From: Symbiodinium kawagutii
Lineage: Eukaryota; Sar; Dinophyceae; Suessiales; Symbiodiniaceae
Assembly: GCA_009767595.1 (NCBI GenBank)
Contig: VSDK01022078.1
Coordinates: 390,566 to 454,565 of the forward strand
DNA: 64,000 nt
Direction of reading: 5' to 3'
The position numbers and the translations under genes are program-made. Position 1 is the first letter of the stretch, and each line of letters begins with the position of its first letter. Shown here one piece after another: positions 19,728 to 28,766 of this stretch. The notes under the pieces were generated by a model. The model saw only the letters and a program-made list of their open reading frames with translations. It did no database searches and was not told the DNA's origin.

Positions 19728-19994
19728 TCAATTTTTGGGTGTTGTGGCGCATTTTTTTCCTCTTTGGATGTTCTTAAACACATGCAATGCCACCTCATTG
19801 AGACACTGGGACGATTTCGCAGCGCAGGATGAATTCTTCTGAGAGCGGATCGTCCTAGAGGTTTGCAGTGAACAGATTCGAGTGTCACTGGTGGATAATG
19901 CGATGGCCATCACTCCTCCTGTGTTTGTATAGACATTTCCAAATCCATGAAGCCCAAAATGACAGCACTTTGCAGGACACAGAGTCAAGGTCAA
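19728..19994 (-). CDS. possible minus-strand exon, unknown
   Basis: Minus strand, after the acceptor CAAACACAG, reads GVMAIALSTSDTRICSL, QTSRTIRSQKNSSCAAK and SSQCLNEVALHVFKN. Reasonable texture, no family. Confidence 0.35.
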   Translation of the reverse strand: MTLTLCPAKCCHFGLHGFGNVYTNTGGVMAIALSTSDTRICSLQTSRTIRSQKNSSCAAKSSQCLNEVALHVFKNIQRGKKCATTPKN

Positions 19995-20099
19995 TCATGC
20001 TCAACCAAGATATTTGGCTCCTCCACGTTGAATACTGAAATGGATTAAAAAACAAAGTTGAGGTACAAAAAACTGAGCACCTGAAGTCGAAGGATCACA

Positions 20100-20270
20100 T
20101 GACAAAGGTACTTGCCATGACGAACTTGGCCACAGTCAGTGTTTGGCCGCTTTAGCTGCCCGTCGTTGGCTTTGCCCGGGCATGCTGCGATACGCAGCTG
20201 AAGATAATGTGGCCCCACCTCAAGGGTGATTCGGGCGGACGCACTGGTGAAGCTGACGCAGACTTGTTTC
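20100..20270 (-). CDS. minus-strand exon, 57 codons, unknown product
   Basis: Minus-strand acceptor TTTTTGTTTCAAG, then KQVCVSFTSASARITLE, VGPHYLQLRIAACPGKA, NDGQLKRPNTDCGQVRH and GKYLCH, donor GTGATC, phase 0 on both sides. The alternating polar/hydrophobic pattern suggests a beta-rich domain. Not recognised. Confidence 0.55.
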
Positions 20271-20449
20271 TTGAAACAAAAACCAAGAAAGAATAGAATA
20301 ACCAAATGCAACAAGAAATCTAATTGGAAAAATGCAGAATGAGAATTGATCCCAAGTAGATAGTCACGACTGGGACGGAGTGGATCCGATGGCGATAGAG
20401 AGAGAGAGAGATAGTGACCATAGCAATGACGAATAGTTGACATAATGAT

Positions 20450-21120
20450 AGTGACTAGATACTACCATTAGTAAGGCGGAAAACTAGTAGTAGCAATTAA
20501 TTGCTCTCTTTTAATGACAGTGATTTCTCAAAACTTCAGCTGTTCGTAGGGAGGACCACTATTGTACGGCATAGTAGTAGTAACAAAGGCTACAATGATC
20601 ATGGAAAAAAACATATAACTACAATAGTTTCTTTGTAGCCGACAAGATCCTGAGAAACGGTGATTACGACAGTTCCTGCTAATTATCAACCATTACAATA
20701 ACAATTTAGTAGGTAGGAGCAAGAGTACATGATAAGAACGGCTATTTCTCATGATCAGAACCCCATTTGCTATTCACCCTTGTTCTTGTCACTATTATTA
20801 CAATGCGGGTGTTTCTCAAAGTAAAGGACCCCCCCAAATCATCGAATATTTGTCATTGATATTATTGGGCCCTCTTATGGCTTGAGAAACCGCCATATGT
20901 TGCAACTCGTACCAGCTATCTCTACAATGTCAACATGCTATCCACTTTGCTCGCTTCACCAGTTGCTGCTTGGCAGATTTTCCTCCGTGCCAGGGAACCA
21001 CAAAGCAGCGCCCCCTGTCCACAAGCCAAAGCTTGGAATTTAGGAGCTATAATTGGCCATAATCACTAAGGATGGGAGGCCTGCTATCATTGAAATTCCT
21101 CCCCAAAGCAATGTCCATGA
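20450..21120. repeat. AT-rich field with one MITE-like element
   Basis: No gene seen. 20560-20640 repeats ACTACAATAGT-like motifs. A GTTTCTCAAA-ended inverted-repeat element lies at 20808-20893 and is listed separately. Confidence 0.4.
20808..20893. mobile_element. MITE-like family copy A
   Basis: Left end GCGGGTGTTTCTCAAAGTAA followed by GGACCCCCC; right end GGGCCCTCTTATGG then CTTGAGAAACCGCC. The right end reverse-complemented (GGCGGTTTCTCAAGCC) matches the left end. About 86 bases, noncoding. Confidence 0.5.
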
Positions 21121-21123
21121 ATT

Positions 21124-21576
21124 TTAAGTGATTTTAGGTGGAAAGACGAACTTGGCATCCACATTCTGCATGAAATGACATTCCAAGTACTGTTGTGCCC
21201 GTTGTGATGCCGATGTGCTTCTAATCCATGGCTCACGTGATGCGGCCCTGGGGGTTGTAGCTATTGGTCCCAAGGCGCGCTGGTAAATCCTGAAATTCAG
21301 GTGTCTTAGTGCATTCGATGATGCGATGGGCACATGGATTGCAATTCTTTGGGGACGGAAAAAGAAAGGAAACCAAACGAAAGGATTGGTCACAGAAATC
21401 ATCAGTTGATGCGTTTCAATCTGGCCTTCTGAAAGCTGTTTTCCAATAACTTTGTCGAATCTTTGCACCGCAGCTGCTTTCGAGGGCTGAACCACAATGC
21501 AGCTTGCCCACTTTGTTAACGTGTTAACGTTGGCGATTCCAGCTGATGCCCCATCATCCATGTGGTTGCTCTCCAA
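21124..21576 (-). CDS. ORF of 150 codons, unknown product
   Basis: Minus frame includes MDDGASAGIANVNTLTK, WASCIVVQPSKAAAVQR, FDKVIGKQLSEGQIETH, QLMISVTNPFVWFPFFF and RALGPIATTPRAASREP, ending at TAA just inside 21124. One of the longer open frames, but amino-acid texture is uneven and introns may be hidden. Confidence 0.4.
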   Translation of the reverse strand: MESNHMDDGASAGIANVNTLTKWASCIVVQPSKAAAVQRFDKVIGKQLSEGQIETHQLMISVTNPFVWFPFFFRPQRIAIHVPIASSNALRHLNFRIYQRALGPIATTPRAASREPWIRSTSASQRAQQYLECHFMQNVDAKFVFPPKIT

Positions 21577-22013
21577 CCCTTACGCACTGCTCCCCGCAGT
21601 TTATACTTGGCTGCTGAAATTTTCAGCTGCGCTTTTCAAGGTCATGTCACGACCAGGCATGGTTGACTTCGCTTACCCAGATTCCCTTCGATGCATCACA
21701 TCCAAAAGGGCAGCTTCAGAATCTTAAGAATCGACCATGACAGCTGACTGAAGCCACCCATGTCCAGAGCATCCATGCATCGCCTTGATGTCACTTGGCG
21801 GCAAATTGTGGCCTGGCAGTGAACACCCCTATGGCTGATCACTTAGAACAGGCATTTTGGGAGAAGTGTTCACCCCACTTTTCCATCCATCTCCACTGGC
21901 TCTTAATCTCAAGCACTCTTAAACGGATCTCCACGAACAGGATCAGGATCCCTTGATCTCCTGATCCCTCCCTCCCTTGATCCCTCTCCTTGACCTTCGC
22001 CTGGTTCTCTCAG

Positions 22014-22241
22014 GAGTTCGTTCTATGGCAACGGCTCCACTCCAAAGCTTTGGTGCCTCAGCTGAGCTCAGCCGCTACGCAGTCGGTCGCGTCCTCGTGG
22101 CAAGCGCCGAGGCTCAGCTCCCAAGAGGTCGTGGAGGTCGGTGTCGTGGCCTTGGCTCCGAGAGATGGCTCCCCCTTGCAGGGCACACCTGCACCCGGTC
22201 ATGAGGACTCCGCGGATGGCAATGGGAGTGCGCAAGCTTAG
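22014..22241 (+). CDS. terminal exon, Ser/Ala/Pro-rich, unknown
   Basis: Acceptor CTGGTTCTCTCAG, then EFVLWQRLHSKALVPQL, SSAATQSVASSWQAPRL, SSQEVVEVGVVALAPRD and GSPLQGTPAPGHEDSAD to TAG 22239-22241. A second plus frame overlaps. The acidic end favours this one. Confidence 0.5.
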   Translation, partial: EFVLWQRLHSKALVPQLSSAATQSVASSWQAPRLSSQEVVEVGVVALAPRDGSPLQGTPAPGHEDSADGNGSAQA

Positions 22242-22451
22242 AGCAGAAGCTGTTTGAGAAGCTGTTGGTTTGATGTTTGCTTTTAAGTGAAATGAGATCA
22301 GTTGCAGCCAAGAGAAATTGCCACTTGGGTCAGGTCGACAAAGTCGACAAGGTCCAGAAATTTCGCCATCCAGAGCTGAGCAGCAGGTGACTGCGGCTTT
22401 GTGCCCGAATGGTTGTGAGGATTGGGGATGCCATCAGGTTGATTCGAACAT

Positions 22452-22736
22452 GTGCAACCGCAACGTTTACCAGAAAGAAGTCGTCTCTATCAACTCAATC
22501 CGAGAAATGCATTGTGGGGTGACTTGTTTCAATTTGTTGCATTCGGTATTTCTCCCGTGGCCGACAGCCAGGCAGCAAAGATACATGAGTCAGTTGAGCC
22601 GTCAAAGCAGCCTGCACCGAAGGCATGGGTTGCGTGCGGGGAACGGGATCGGAGCGCAAGGCGTGACCTTCGGATGGCTGATGTTTGCCCTGTTGCAAGC
22701 AGTCTTCTGCATTTCCTTAGTTTTCCATTAAGATAA
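22452..22736 (+). CDS. ORF or exon, unknown product
   Basis: Plus frame reads RLYQLNPRNALWGDLFQ, FVAFGISPVADSQAAKI, HESVEPSKQPAPKAWVA and CGERDRSARRDLRMADV. An acceptor GCAACGTTTACCAG precedes the likely exon start. A different plus frame is also open. Confidence 0.4.
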   Translation: MQPQRLPERSRLYQLNPRNALWGDLFQFVAFGISPVADSQAAKIHESVEPSKQPAPKAWVACGERDRSARRDLRMADVCPVASSLLHFLSFPLR

Positions 22737-22970
22737 TGCCCTTGACATCCCAAAAGTCCAGGCATCATTTCATCAACAAGCCTAGGGCCACCCTAGGGCT
22801 ATGTCACTTTCGTTGCCTGTCTGCTTGGCAGCATTTTGTCTCAGTGCTTTGCCCCAGATTTCCCCAGGAGAAAGCAACAAAGCGCTCAACTCAGTGCTAC
22901 AGAGATGTCCGCTTGCTCTTCATGCCATGGCTGGCTCTGGTCGATTTGGGCCTTGGGTGGTTCAGTTGGT

Positions 22971-23068
22971 CGTTTCTCAAGTCATAGGTGTACTGCAAAA
23001 TCATCTCATATTAACCTTTCATAACTGTAAATCGACCCTTTCTAGGGGTTCCCCATTTTGAGAAACAC
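22971..23068. mobile_element. MITE-like family copy B with 9-bp flanking repeat
   Basis: Left end CGTTTCTCAAGTCATAGGTG; right end GGGGTTCCCCATTTTGAGAAACAC. The ends are inverted repeats of GTTTCTCAA. The 9-mer TCAGTTGGT flanks the element at 22962-22970 and 23069-23077, as expected of a target-site duplication. The element interrupts what looks like continuous coding-type sequence, suggesting a fairly recent insertion. Confidence 0.6.
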
Positions 23069-23075
23069 TCAGTTG

Positions 23076-23342
23076 GTGGTCGATGCTGTTGCGCTTTGTG
23101 TGTGTCATTGGTTGCCTCGGTCTGCGAGGTCGTCTTCCCAGTCCTTCTATGCTTATGGGCCACCGGGAACGCCACATAGCGACTTTGTAAGGCCACCGGT
23201 GACAGCACTTTGCAAATCCCAAAAAAGGCCCGAGAAAAACAGCTGGTTCGTCCAATCACAGAAGGAGAGCGAGAAAGAGCAGCAAAGCCGCTCTTCGTGT
23301 GGATGGCGCAATGAAGACACACGATCGTGTAGACACATTTGA
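23076..23342 (+). CDS. one or two exons with frame switch, unknown product
   Basis: Frame 1 reads RSARSSSQSFYAYGPPG, TPHSDF and then meets a perfect donor GTAAGG at 23187. Frame 3 from 23228 reads AREKQLVRPITEGERER and AAKPLFVWMAQ to TGA. Joining them removes 41 bases (GTAAGG to AAAAAAG) and keeps phase 0. Alternatively frame 1 runs on to 23342. A further frame reads MKTHDRVDTFDIPAAKG downstream. Confidence 0.4.
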   Translation: MVDAVALCVCHWLPRSARSSSQSFYAYGPPGTPHSDFVRPPVTALCKSQKRPEKNSWFVQSQKESEKEQQSRSSCGWRNEDTRSCRHI

Positions 23343-23584
23343 CATTCCTGCCGCGAAAGGATTGTCTCCTCAAAGCTTCCATACCATGCCAGCGCCACAG
23401 TGTGTTTGGTTCGGTTCTTTGTGTGGGTATCTTCGTAAATGGAGCTGCACACCCCAAATCTTAGAATAAGCATGATTTCATACCATTTCAATTGGGAAAG
23501 TATCTACTTGGCTGTGCATCTGTTATGGACAAACTGGCACGCTGCAAGTGGATACCGAGTCACAGATGCTTGTGAAGCCAACGG

Positions 23585-23700
23585 ATGGAGCTGCACGCTG
23601 AGGCCCGGCCAGACCGGCCATCGCGAACGCTGAACGACTGGATCGCTGCGACGACTTCAGTTCCCGAGGCCGAGAAGATGGCGCGTCCTTCATCTTCTTT
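23585..23700 (+). CDS. exon, unknown product
   Basis: Plus strand reads ARPDRPSRTLNDWIAAT then TSVPEAEKMARPSSSF, after a possible acceptor GCACGCTGAG. A neighbouring frame just upstream reads TLQVDTESQMLVKPTDG. Boundaries unresolved. Confidence 0.4.
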
Positions 23701-23822
23701 CATCATTTCAATCATCCAAATTCATATCCCAGTTGCACCTCAAAAAAAAATGTCAAAAAATCTGGAGCTTACTTTGACGTGTTGATCTTTGATCCTTTTT
23801 AGATCCTCGATCTTGAAACAGC

Positions 23823-23972
23823 AGCTTTGATTCCAGCTATGGCAGTTGCACCGCTCTGAGCACTGCCAAAGTTCTGCGGAAGGTGCTTGCTTTGGTTGCA
23901 AGCCATGGGTCAGAGTTCGACGGCACCAACACAGCCACAGCATTGCAGCTTGGACCTGACACTTTTTTCTAG
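23823..23972 (+). CDS. exon, helical-repeat-like, unknown product
   Basis: After the acceptor CTTGAAACAG the frame reads SFDSSYGSCTALSTAKV, LRKVLALVASHGSEFDG and TNTATALQLGPDTFF to TAG 23970-23972. The alternating Ala/Leu helix pattern is compatible with an OPR-type solenoid; the OPR-like exon at 25.4 kb is on the same strand. The link is inferred. Confidence 0.5.
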   Translation, partial: SFDSSYGSCTALSTAKVLRKVLALVASHGSEFDGTNTATALQLGPDTFF

Positions 23973-24123
23973 GGATCTCACGAGATTGTCATCAACTATA
24001 GCGGTTTGATACTTCACAGCTAGAGTGGATACTTCACAATCAAACCGTTTCAGTCAATTAGTTGATAATTCACAACCCTGTGGCTGTTCTTTACGTCGGG
24101 CCAATGGCATAGCATGCCCACAG

Positions 24124-24193
24124 CAGGCCCCAGGTCACAGCCGTGGCTGAGGCATCGCCTTGCCAAGTGGCACCGGGAAGTTCCGGACCCCAG
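24124..24193 (+). CDS. short exon, unknown product
   Basis: Acceptor TGCCCACAG, then RPQVTAVAEASPCQVAP and GSSGPQ, and a good donor GTGAGG. Short but GC-rich with matching splice sites. Confidence 0.4.
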
Positions 24194-24259
24194 GTGAGGG
24201 CCGCAACGATGAGCGAAGGGAATCTGGTGCTGTGCGGTTCATGGTGTGATGTTTGACGA

Positions 24260-24885
24260 TTGTTGTTGATGAAAAATTGAGATTTGATAGATATATTATT
24301 GATATATTGTTTATGTTTCGCATGTCATTTATGTTGAGTGCATTTGGAATCGAATGTTTCAATTTTCGACCACTAGTGTTCCATATCTGAATCGATCACT
24401 TGAAACAACATAAGTGTTCCATGGCCATGTTGCATGACTAATCGTTCTTATGTTTGATTCCTGTTTTTGAAAAATGGATCATGATTGACGCTTGCTGATG
24501 CAGGCAGAAGTGGCATATGCAGAAACCATTGCGGTAGAACATCCCGATAGGGGTGCGATAGCACCGGTGCAAGCAATAATTAGACATAGATAAGCACTAC
24601 AATCAATATAACTAGTCCAGTTCAAGGGGAATAGTGGTGTAAGGAAGAATCAGCCATACAACTGATTATTGTGTGATTGTTGAGTGCTGAGTATTGTTGG
24701 TGATGGTTGAATGGCTACAACTATGATTAATGATAATCAGCCACAACGGACATCAGTAAATGAGAATGGGGCACAGCTTCGTATATACAGTTGGCTGCTG
24801 AATGAGTGAGTGCGGAGGGTACCGCCCAAGAATTCAGAGGGTTGTCGTGAACTATTTACGATGCCGAACTATCAGCCAACCATTC
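24260..24885. other. no gene seen; AT-rich
   Basis: AT-rich DNA with ATGATTGTTGA-type simple motifs. No supported exon. Confidence 0.35.
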
Positions 24886-24889
24886 AACA

Positions 24890-25180
24890 TCACTCAACCA
24901 CAATGGGATGGAAGATGATGGAAGATGATGGAAGATGATGGAAGATGATGGAAGGGATGGTACTGTTGATGGCATTCTGTTGGATTTCATGGTTCAACTG
25001 GTGCCTGTGCCAGGCTGTTTCAGGACAGCCGCTGGCGACAAACTTTGGATCATCTCGATCGAAATTTGCAGGTGCGAAGGATTCGATGCACAGCACTGAC
25101 AAGAATTGAATGGCATCAGCTAGCCTACAATATACTGAAGATCCATTCAAATCCAGCATAGGTTTGCCAACATTTACCAC
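24890..25180 (-). CDS. ORF with tandem repeat at its end, unknown product
   Basis: Minus frame reads VNVGKPMLDLNGSSVYC, RLADAIQFLSVLCIESF, APANFDRDDPKFVASGC and PETAWHRHQLNHEIQQN. It then enters a tandem GATGGAAGAT repeat (24904-24957), so the end is not coding with confidence. The upstream half is protein-like. Confidence 0.45.
   Translation of the reverse strand: MVNVGKPMLDLNGSSVYCRLADAIQFLSVLCIESFAPANFDRDDPKFVASGCPETAWHRHQLNHEIQQNAINSTIPSIIFHHLPSSSIIFHPIVVE
24904..24957. repeat. tandem GATGATGGAA repeat
   Basis: Five near-perfect copies of a 10- to 13-base GGAAGATGAT unit. Confidence 0.8.
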
Positions 25181-25231
25181 ACTGGTTTGCCAACATTTAC
25201 CACCATAGTCCTTTCAAGAACTATTTAACGA

Positions 25232-25346
25232 CATGTGGCTGTGAGTCAAAACCCCGTACCCCTGGTTCCCCTGTCATTAACCATTGTTTTCCTTAGTATT
25301 GTTGGTCATTATCCCCCATTATTGGTTGGCTAATATTGACCCATGG
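25232..25346. repeat. dispersed ~110-bp repeat family, copy 3
   Basis: GTGGCTGTGAGTCAAAACCC, CGTACCCCTGGTTCCCC, ATTAACCATTGTTTTCC, GTTGGTCATTATCCCCC and AATATTGACCCATGG. Best preserved of the three copies; ends 25 bases before the N gap. Confidence 0.55.
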
Positions 25347-25369
25347 CCATGTTTGGTCATTTTCCTGCT

Positions 25370-25379
25370 NNNNNNNNNN
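25370..25379. other. assembly gap (10 N)
   Basis: Ten undetermined bases; real size unknown. It lies inside the putative OPR gene and may hide coding sequence. Confidence 0.99.
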
Positions 25380-25393
25380 CTGAATTTCACCCA

Positions 25394-25541
25394 GGCTCCA
25401 GCCTTTCAAACTCGGCACTTGACGAGCTCCTTGTGGTCTTTCGCCACTCTGGGACGGTGTGTTCCCTTGGTCTCAGCAGTGCATGGGTGGCTTCCTGGGT
25501 CACGAGCTCCTTCAGATGTGTGCGACAAGTTTTTTCAATGA
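25394..25541 (+). CDS. octotricopeptide-like (OPR) repeat exon
   Basis: After TTTCACCCAG the frame reads APAFQTRHLTSSLWSFATL, GRCVPLVSA. The core L(T/A)xxxWxFAxLG is the helix signature of OPR-like repeats, abundant in organelle RNA-binding proteins of green algae and dinoflagellates. A GT donor follows VSA (GTGCAT); otherwise the frame runs to TGA 25539-25541. Another plus frame from about 25459 reads CMGGFLGHELLQMCAT and may be the next exon. Likely role: sequence-specific handling of mitochondrial or plastid transcripts. Confidence 0.5.
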
Positions 25542-25649
25542 TGAGAGCTCGGTCTTGACGGCTGGCGAGTCAGCAAGATCCCTACAACAAGAAACCACGA
25601 TCGCTTCCCATGCTGAAATTAAAGATACTAAGACTGCTTAGTATGTTTG

Positions 25650-26040
25650 TTGTAAGGATCTCGCATTACGTCATTGTGCAGCGGTGGCATGGACGACAGC
25701 TTCGCCGCAGTTCAGAGCTCTCCGCGTAGAACTTGGAGTTGGGTGATGTGAGGATTTGAAGCATTCAACAACAAGTAACCTCACAGTTTTCAGAGGGTCC
25801 ACTAGATCATTCTGAAGCACAAGTGGTGGCAATGCCGAGGTCGTTCTAGCCCCAAGTCAACAAACTTGCGGCCCTTCAGTGTATCATTGACCAACTGATT
25901 ACAAGCTGCTATTTCAATCTATTTCACCGTAATTGCGCGCTGTAAGCGTTTTGTACAAATATAGATGAATAAATGGCTGGCATTTGATCACCAACAGAAG
26001 TTGCTGGCACTACCAACTGTATAACTGCCATCCTAAAAAC
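25650..26040. other. no confident gene
   Basis: Mixed-composition DNA with short open stretches but no splice-supported exon. Confidence 0.3.
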
Positions 26041-26050
26041 GCTTTAGCCA

Positions 26051-26260
26051 TTGCTTTTCCAAGCAAAGGTGCCACAGGCCTACATTCCGAAGCGCACCTT
26101 CCGCTACGCCAATCGCAGCCATGCATTCCCATACGGTGCAGCCGACGTTGACATCGCAGCCATCGGCTGGGCTGCTCCAAGAAGACTCGCAGAAAAACCT
26201 TGGCTCCCAGTTCGTCCTCAACCGGAATCAGACCATGGGATTCGAAGATATGATGAGTGA
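26051..26260 (+). CDS. ORF or exon, unknown product
   Basis: Plus frame reads AKVPQAYIPKRTFRYAN, RSHAFPYGAADVDIAAI, GWAAPRRLAEKPWLPVR and ends IRRYDE at TGA. The minus strand is also open (HGLIPVEDELGAKVFL). The plus reading is preferred for codon regularity. Confidence 0.4.
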   Translation: MLFQAKVPQAYIPKRTFRYANRSHAFPYGAADVDIAAIGWAAPRRLAEKPWLPVRPQPESDHGIRRYDE

Positions 26261-26459
26261 ACCGTGCTTCGGCGGATTTGTTTGACCGTTTTTTTGGGTC
26301 TTGCTTTGCCAATCATTGATCATGCTATGATGCCTCTATTGACATGCCAGGAGTAGGACACAATCTGAACGGCGGAACGTGTCTTCTCCCTTTGTTTTGA
26401 AATAGCATTGCCACACAAATCGTGCGATGTTAACCTTTCTTGAGCTTTTCCTTTCGCAG

Positions 26460-26572
26460 TGTTAACTGCCGTTGCGAGGCCAGAGGACGAGCATATGGAA
26501 TTAATGAAGCGACTTTCGCAGCTTCATCATAAGCAGCAGGACCGGACGATCAGCTTGATATGTCGCAGTTGA
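26460..26572 (+). CDS. exon, coiled-coil type, unknown product
   Basis: Acceptor CTTTTCCTTTCGCAG, then LTAVARPEDEHMELMKR, LSQLHHKQQDRTISLIC to TGA 26570-26572, or an earlier donor. Heptad-like Leu/Met spacing. The exon at 26747 continues the coiled-coil character. Confidence 0.5.
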
Positions 26573-26587
26573 CAACGTTGATCCTGA

Positions 26588-26659
26588 CAACATGTTGGGT
26601 TTACCGCTGGGGTTTGCCCAACATGTTGACCCAACCCCCGCGGTAGACCCAACGTGTTG
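26588..26659. repeat. long hairpin (27-nt arms)
   Basis: Left arm CAACATGTTGGGTTTACCGC plus TGGGGTT (26588-26614) and right arm 26633-26659 are reverse complements with three mismatches. The 18-base loop repeats CCAACATGTTG. It sits between two coiled-coil exons, so the unspliced RNA would form a strong stem. Confidence 0.75.
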
Positions 26660-26746
26660 ACCAACATGTCTTTTTTCACATGTTACTCTGGATTTTGGAC
26701 ATGTTTGGACGACGAAAGTTGTGTTTGGCATCTTCCATCCTTGGAG

Positions 26747-26811
26747 GTTCAGATAGAAGATCTAAATCAGGAAGTGCAACGTTTGCAGGCACCTTGGCAG
26801 CAGAACTGTCA
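26747..26811 (+). CDS. coiled-coil exon, unknown product
   Basis: Acceptor CATCCTTGGAG, then VQIEDLNQEVQRLQAPW and QQNC, with donor GTATGG in phase 2. Classic heptads (I, L, V, L) support a coiled coil, consistent with the 26460 exon being from the same gene. Confidence 0.5.
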
Positions 26812-27094
26812 GTATGGGAGATACGGGATACTGGAAGAGCTTATTTCTATTCTTGGTAGGTACTGTTCCTTGACCAACTACAGGTACAATTGGTAGGTAC
26901 TCTTCTTGCTTGGTACTGTTCTTTCGATATTTTTGGTAGGTACTTAATTGATCCTTCTTTTGTGCCTTTGCTGCTTGTGGTAATCTATTTGGCTTTGACC
27001 TTCTACAATCCAAGTCTTTTTGTAAAGGGGGAAGAGAAGAAGAGAGAGCAGAAGTGTCATGACATGCCACCCCACCCGTGCGCGCATCACCACG

Positions 27095-27321
27095 GATGTG
27101 AGGGGAAGCTCCTACGAATGTCCATGGAGAACGCCGAGCGGCGAACTTCGAAGAGCCTTCCACCAACTCCCGTGGCGAAGTTCGAGGCACCCAGGGGCTG
27201 CAGCAGGCAGCGACGGGCTTCGAAGTTCGGACCATGCGTTGAATGCTGCGCCAGGATCCTGTGGCAGCTTCTCTCTCTGACCCAGAGGAGGCCGCAGAGT
27301 CATGGCATGTCATGGCCATAA
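27095..27321 (+). CDS. possible exon, basic, unknown
   Basis: Plus frame reads CEGKLLRMSMENAERRT, SKSLPPTPVAKFEAPRG, CSRQRRASKFGPCVECC and ends at TAA 27319-27321. The minus strand has a longer open frame but with poor texture. The flanks hold short inverted copies of CATGACATGCCA. Confidence 0.35.
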
Positions 27322-27553
27322 GCTGCAAAAAGGAGAGGGAAGATGAGAGAAGCAACTGAGAAGCATGGACATCGCGATCATTTTTTCAGTTATAGCGAGA
27401 TATAGTTCTATATGGACATATCTATCCATATACGTATGTTTGTGTTAAATATACCTTATTGTGAAGTATGTCTAAATCTATGCGTATATACTATTTGCAT
27501 GTATATTGAAATTTGGTGTCATGTCATGTTCATGTTAACTTGTTTCGTCTCAG

Positions 27554-27672
27554 TTTCATCAGCCATCACTGGAGCCCTTGGTTGATCCAGTACACTGGTC
27601 CAGCGACTACACTCCCAATGAGTGGTTGTCTTTAGCTGCCCTGTGCTTGTGCGCAAAGCCCTGCAAAACTGG
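27554..27672 (+). CDS. exon, 39 codons, unknown product
   Basis: Acceptor GTTTCGTCTCAG, then FHQPSLEPLVDPVHWSS, DYTPNEWLSLAALCLCA and KPCKTG, followed by donor GTAATT (phase 2). Length, frame and splice signals agree. Tryptophans and the cysteine cluster suggest a folded protein. Confidence 0.6.
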
Positions 27673-27932
27673 GTAATTGAAAGTTTTACATAAAACTCAC
27701 GGGTAACAAAAAGGGAAACAAAGTTTCAAGGTTTAAGATCCGTTTGTTTTACCCAAGTTCCAAAATAATAAAGTGCTGGTGAATTCGAAACGTGAACACA
27801 AGGACAACTTCAAACAGGTTCCACGCCGTATGGCCGTCCTTCTGCAAGAGTTACTTGGTGAGGACACCATTCTCCCCAGCAGTGGCGAGCGCATATCCTA
27901 AGTTGAAATTCATAAATTCCAAATTTCATGAC

Positions 27933-28111
27933 CTGAAGGCACCATTCCTCCATTGAACCATCCGCGACCGGACCCACATCGTTGACCAGTGGGGAAGCCT
28001 CAAACGGTCGCTGACGCCAGGTGCCACGCGAGCGAAGTGAGCCCTTGGAACAGGGATCCTCGGGAGACATCCCACCACCCAGCCACGCAGCAGCAGAGTT
28101 GGGAGCGGATC
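27933..28111 (-). CDS. minus-strand exon, 59 codons, unknown product
   Basis: Minus-strand acceptor CGGCTGTGAG, then SAPNSAAAWLGGGMSPE, DPCSKGSLRSRGTWRQR, PFEASPLVNDVGPVADG and SMEEWCLQ, donor GTCATG. Exactly 59 codons after two leading bases. Part of a minus-strand gene extending from about 29.4 kb. Confidence 0.6.
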
Positions 28112-28315
28112 CTCACAGCCGTTCCTCCGAGTGGCTTCCAGTGGGGCAAATGAATGCATAGACTCTCCAAATCTGCAAGAAAGATCAAGAAAGAAACAAA
28201 CATGACTCCCAAAATCTCCCGAAACTACAAGACTGAAATAAACATATCCAACCAATGCATACAAACCCCAATAAACTGCAGGAGTTTTTGGTTGCATCAA
28301 TGGTTTGAGAATAGC

Positions 28316-28384
28316 CTGATCGGCAAGTCTTTGTGCAGGATTGGCAAGCAAATGGGGTCTTGTCGGTGCCACTTTTGGGTCGGC
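28316..28384 (-). CDS. minus-strand exon with GC donor, unknown product
   Basis: Minus-strand acceptor GGATCCAAAAG, then exactly 23 codons ADPKVAPTRPHLLANPA and QRLADQ, then GCTATT. The GC dinucleotide in donor position after CAG is the non-canonical type common in dinoflagellates. Phase 0 at both ends does not join to the exon at 28111, so one exon is missing between them. Confidence 0.5.
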
Positions 28385-28419
28385 CTTTTGGATCCTAGTG
28401 TAGTGACACCTTTGCCATA

Positions 28420-28760
28420 GCAATGATTCAAAACCACAACTTTAAAGCATATCTGAATGTGCTGTCGTATATCCAGCCGTCATCGCATGAATCCTCCTAC
28501 CGATAAAGATGAGCAATAGTCATGAAAACCAGAATGAATCAGAAACGATCATTTGCGATGCATGAGTTAATCGGTAAATTCCGCCTTGTGAACCACCACC
28601 AACCATGATAAGGCAGCATTAACTATCATCAATCATCCTTAACCAATGAAAGAACCATAAATAGCCAATCATTTGATGATAAATGGTTGATTGCTGATTG
28701 GTTAACCATGGTTAACCTATCGAATAGCCATAAACAGCCAATAGAACCACTATCAACCAG
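28420..28760. repeat. AT-rich AACCATCATTAACC repeat field
   Basis: No gene seen; degenerate ACCATGATTAACCAAT motifs with partial inverted pairs such as TAAATGGTTGATTGCTGATTGG. Confidence 0.4.
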
Positions 28761-28766
28761 TGATTG

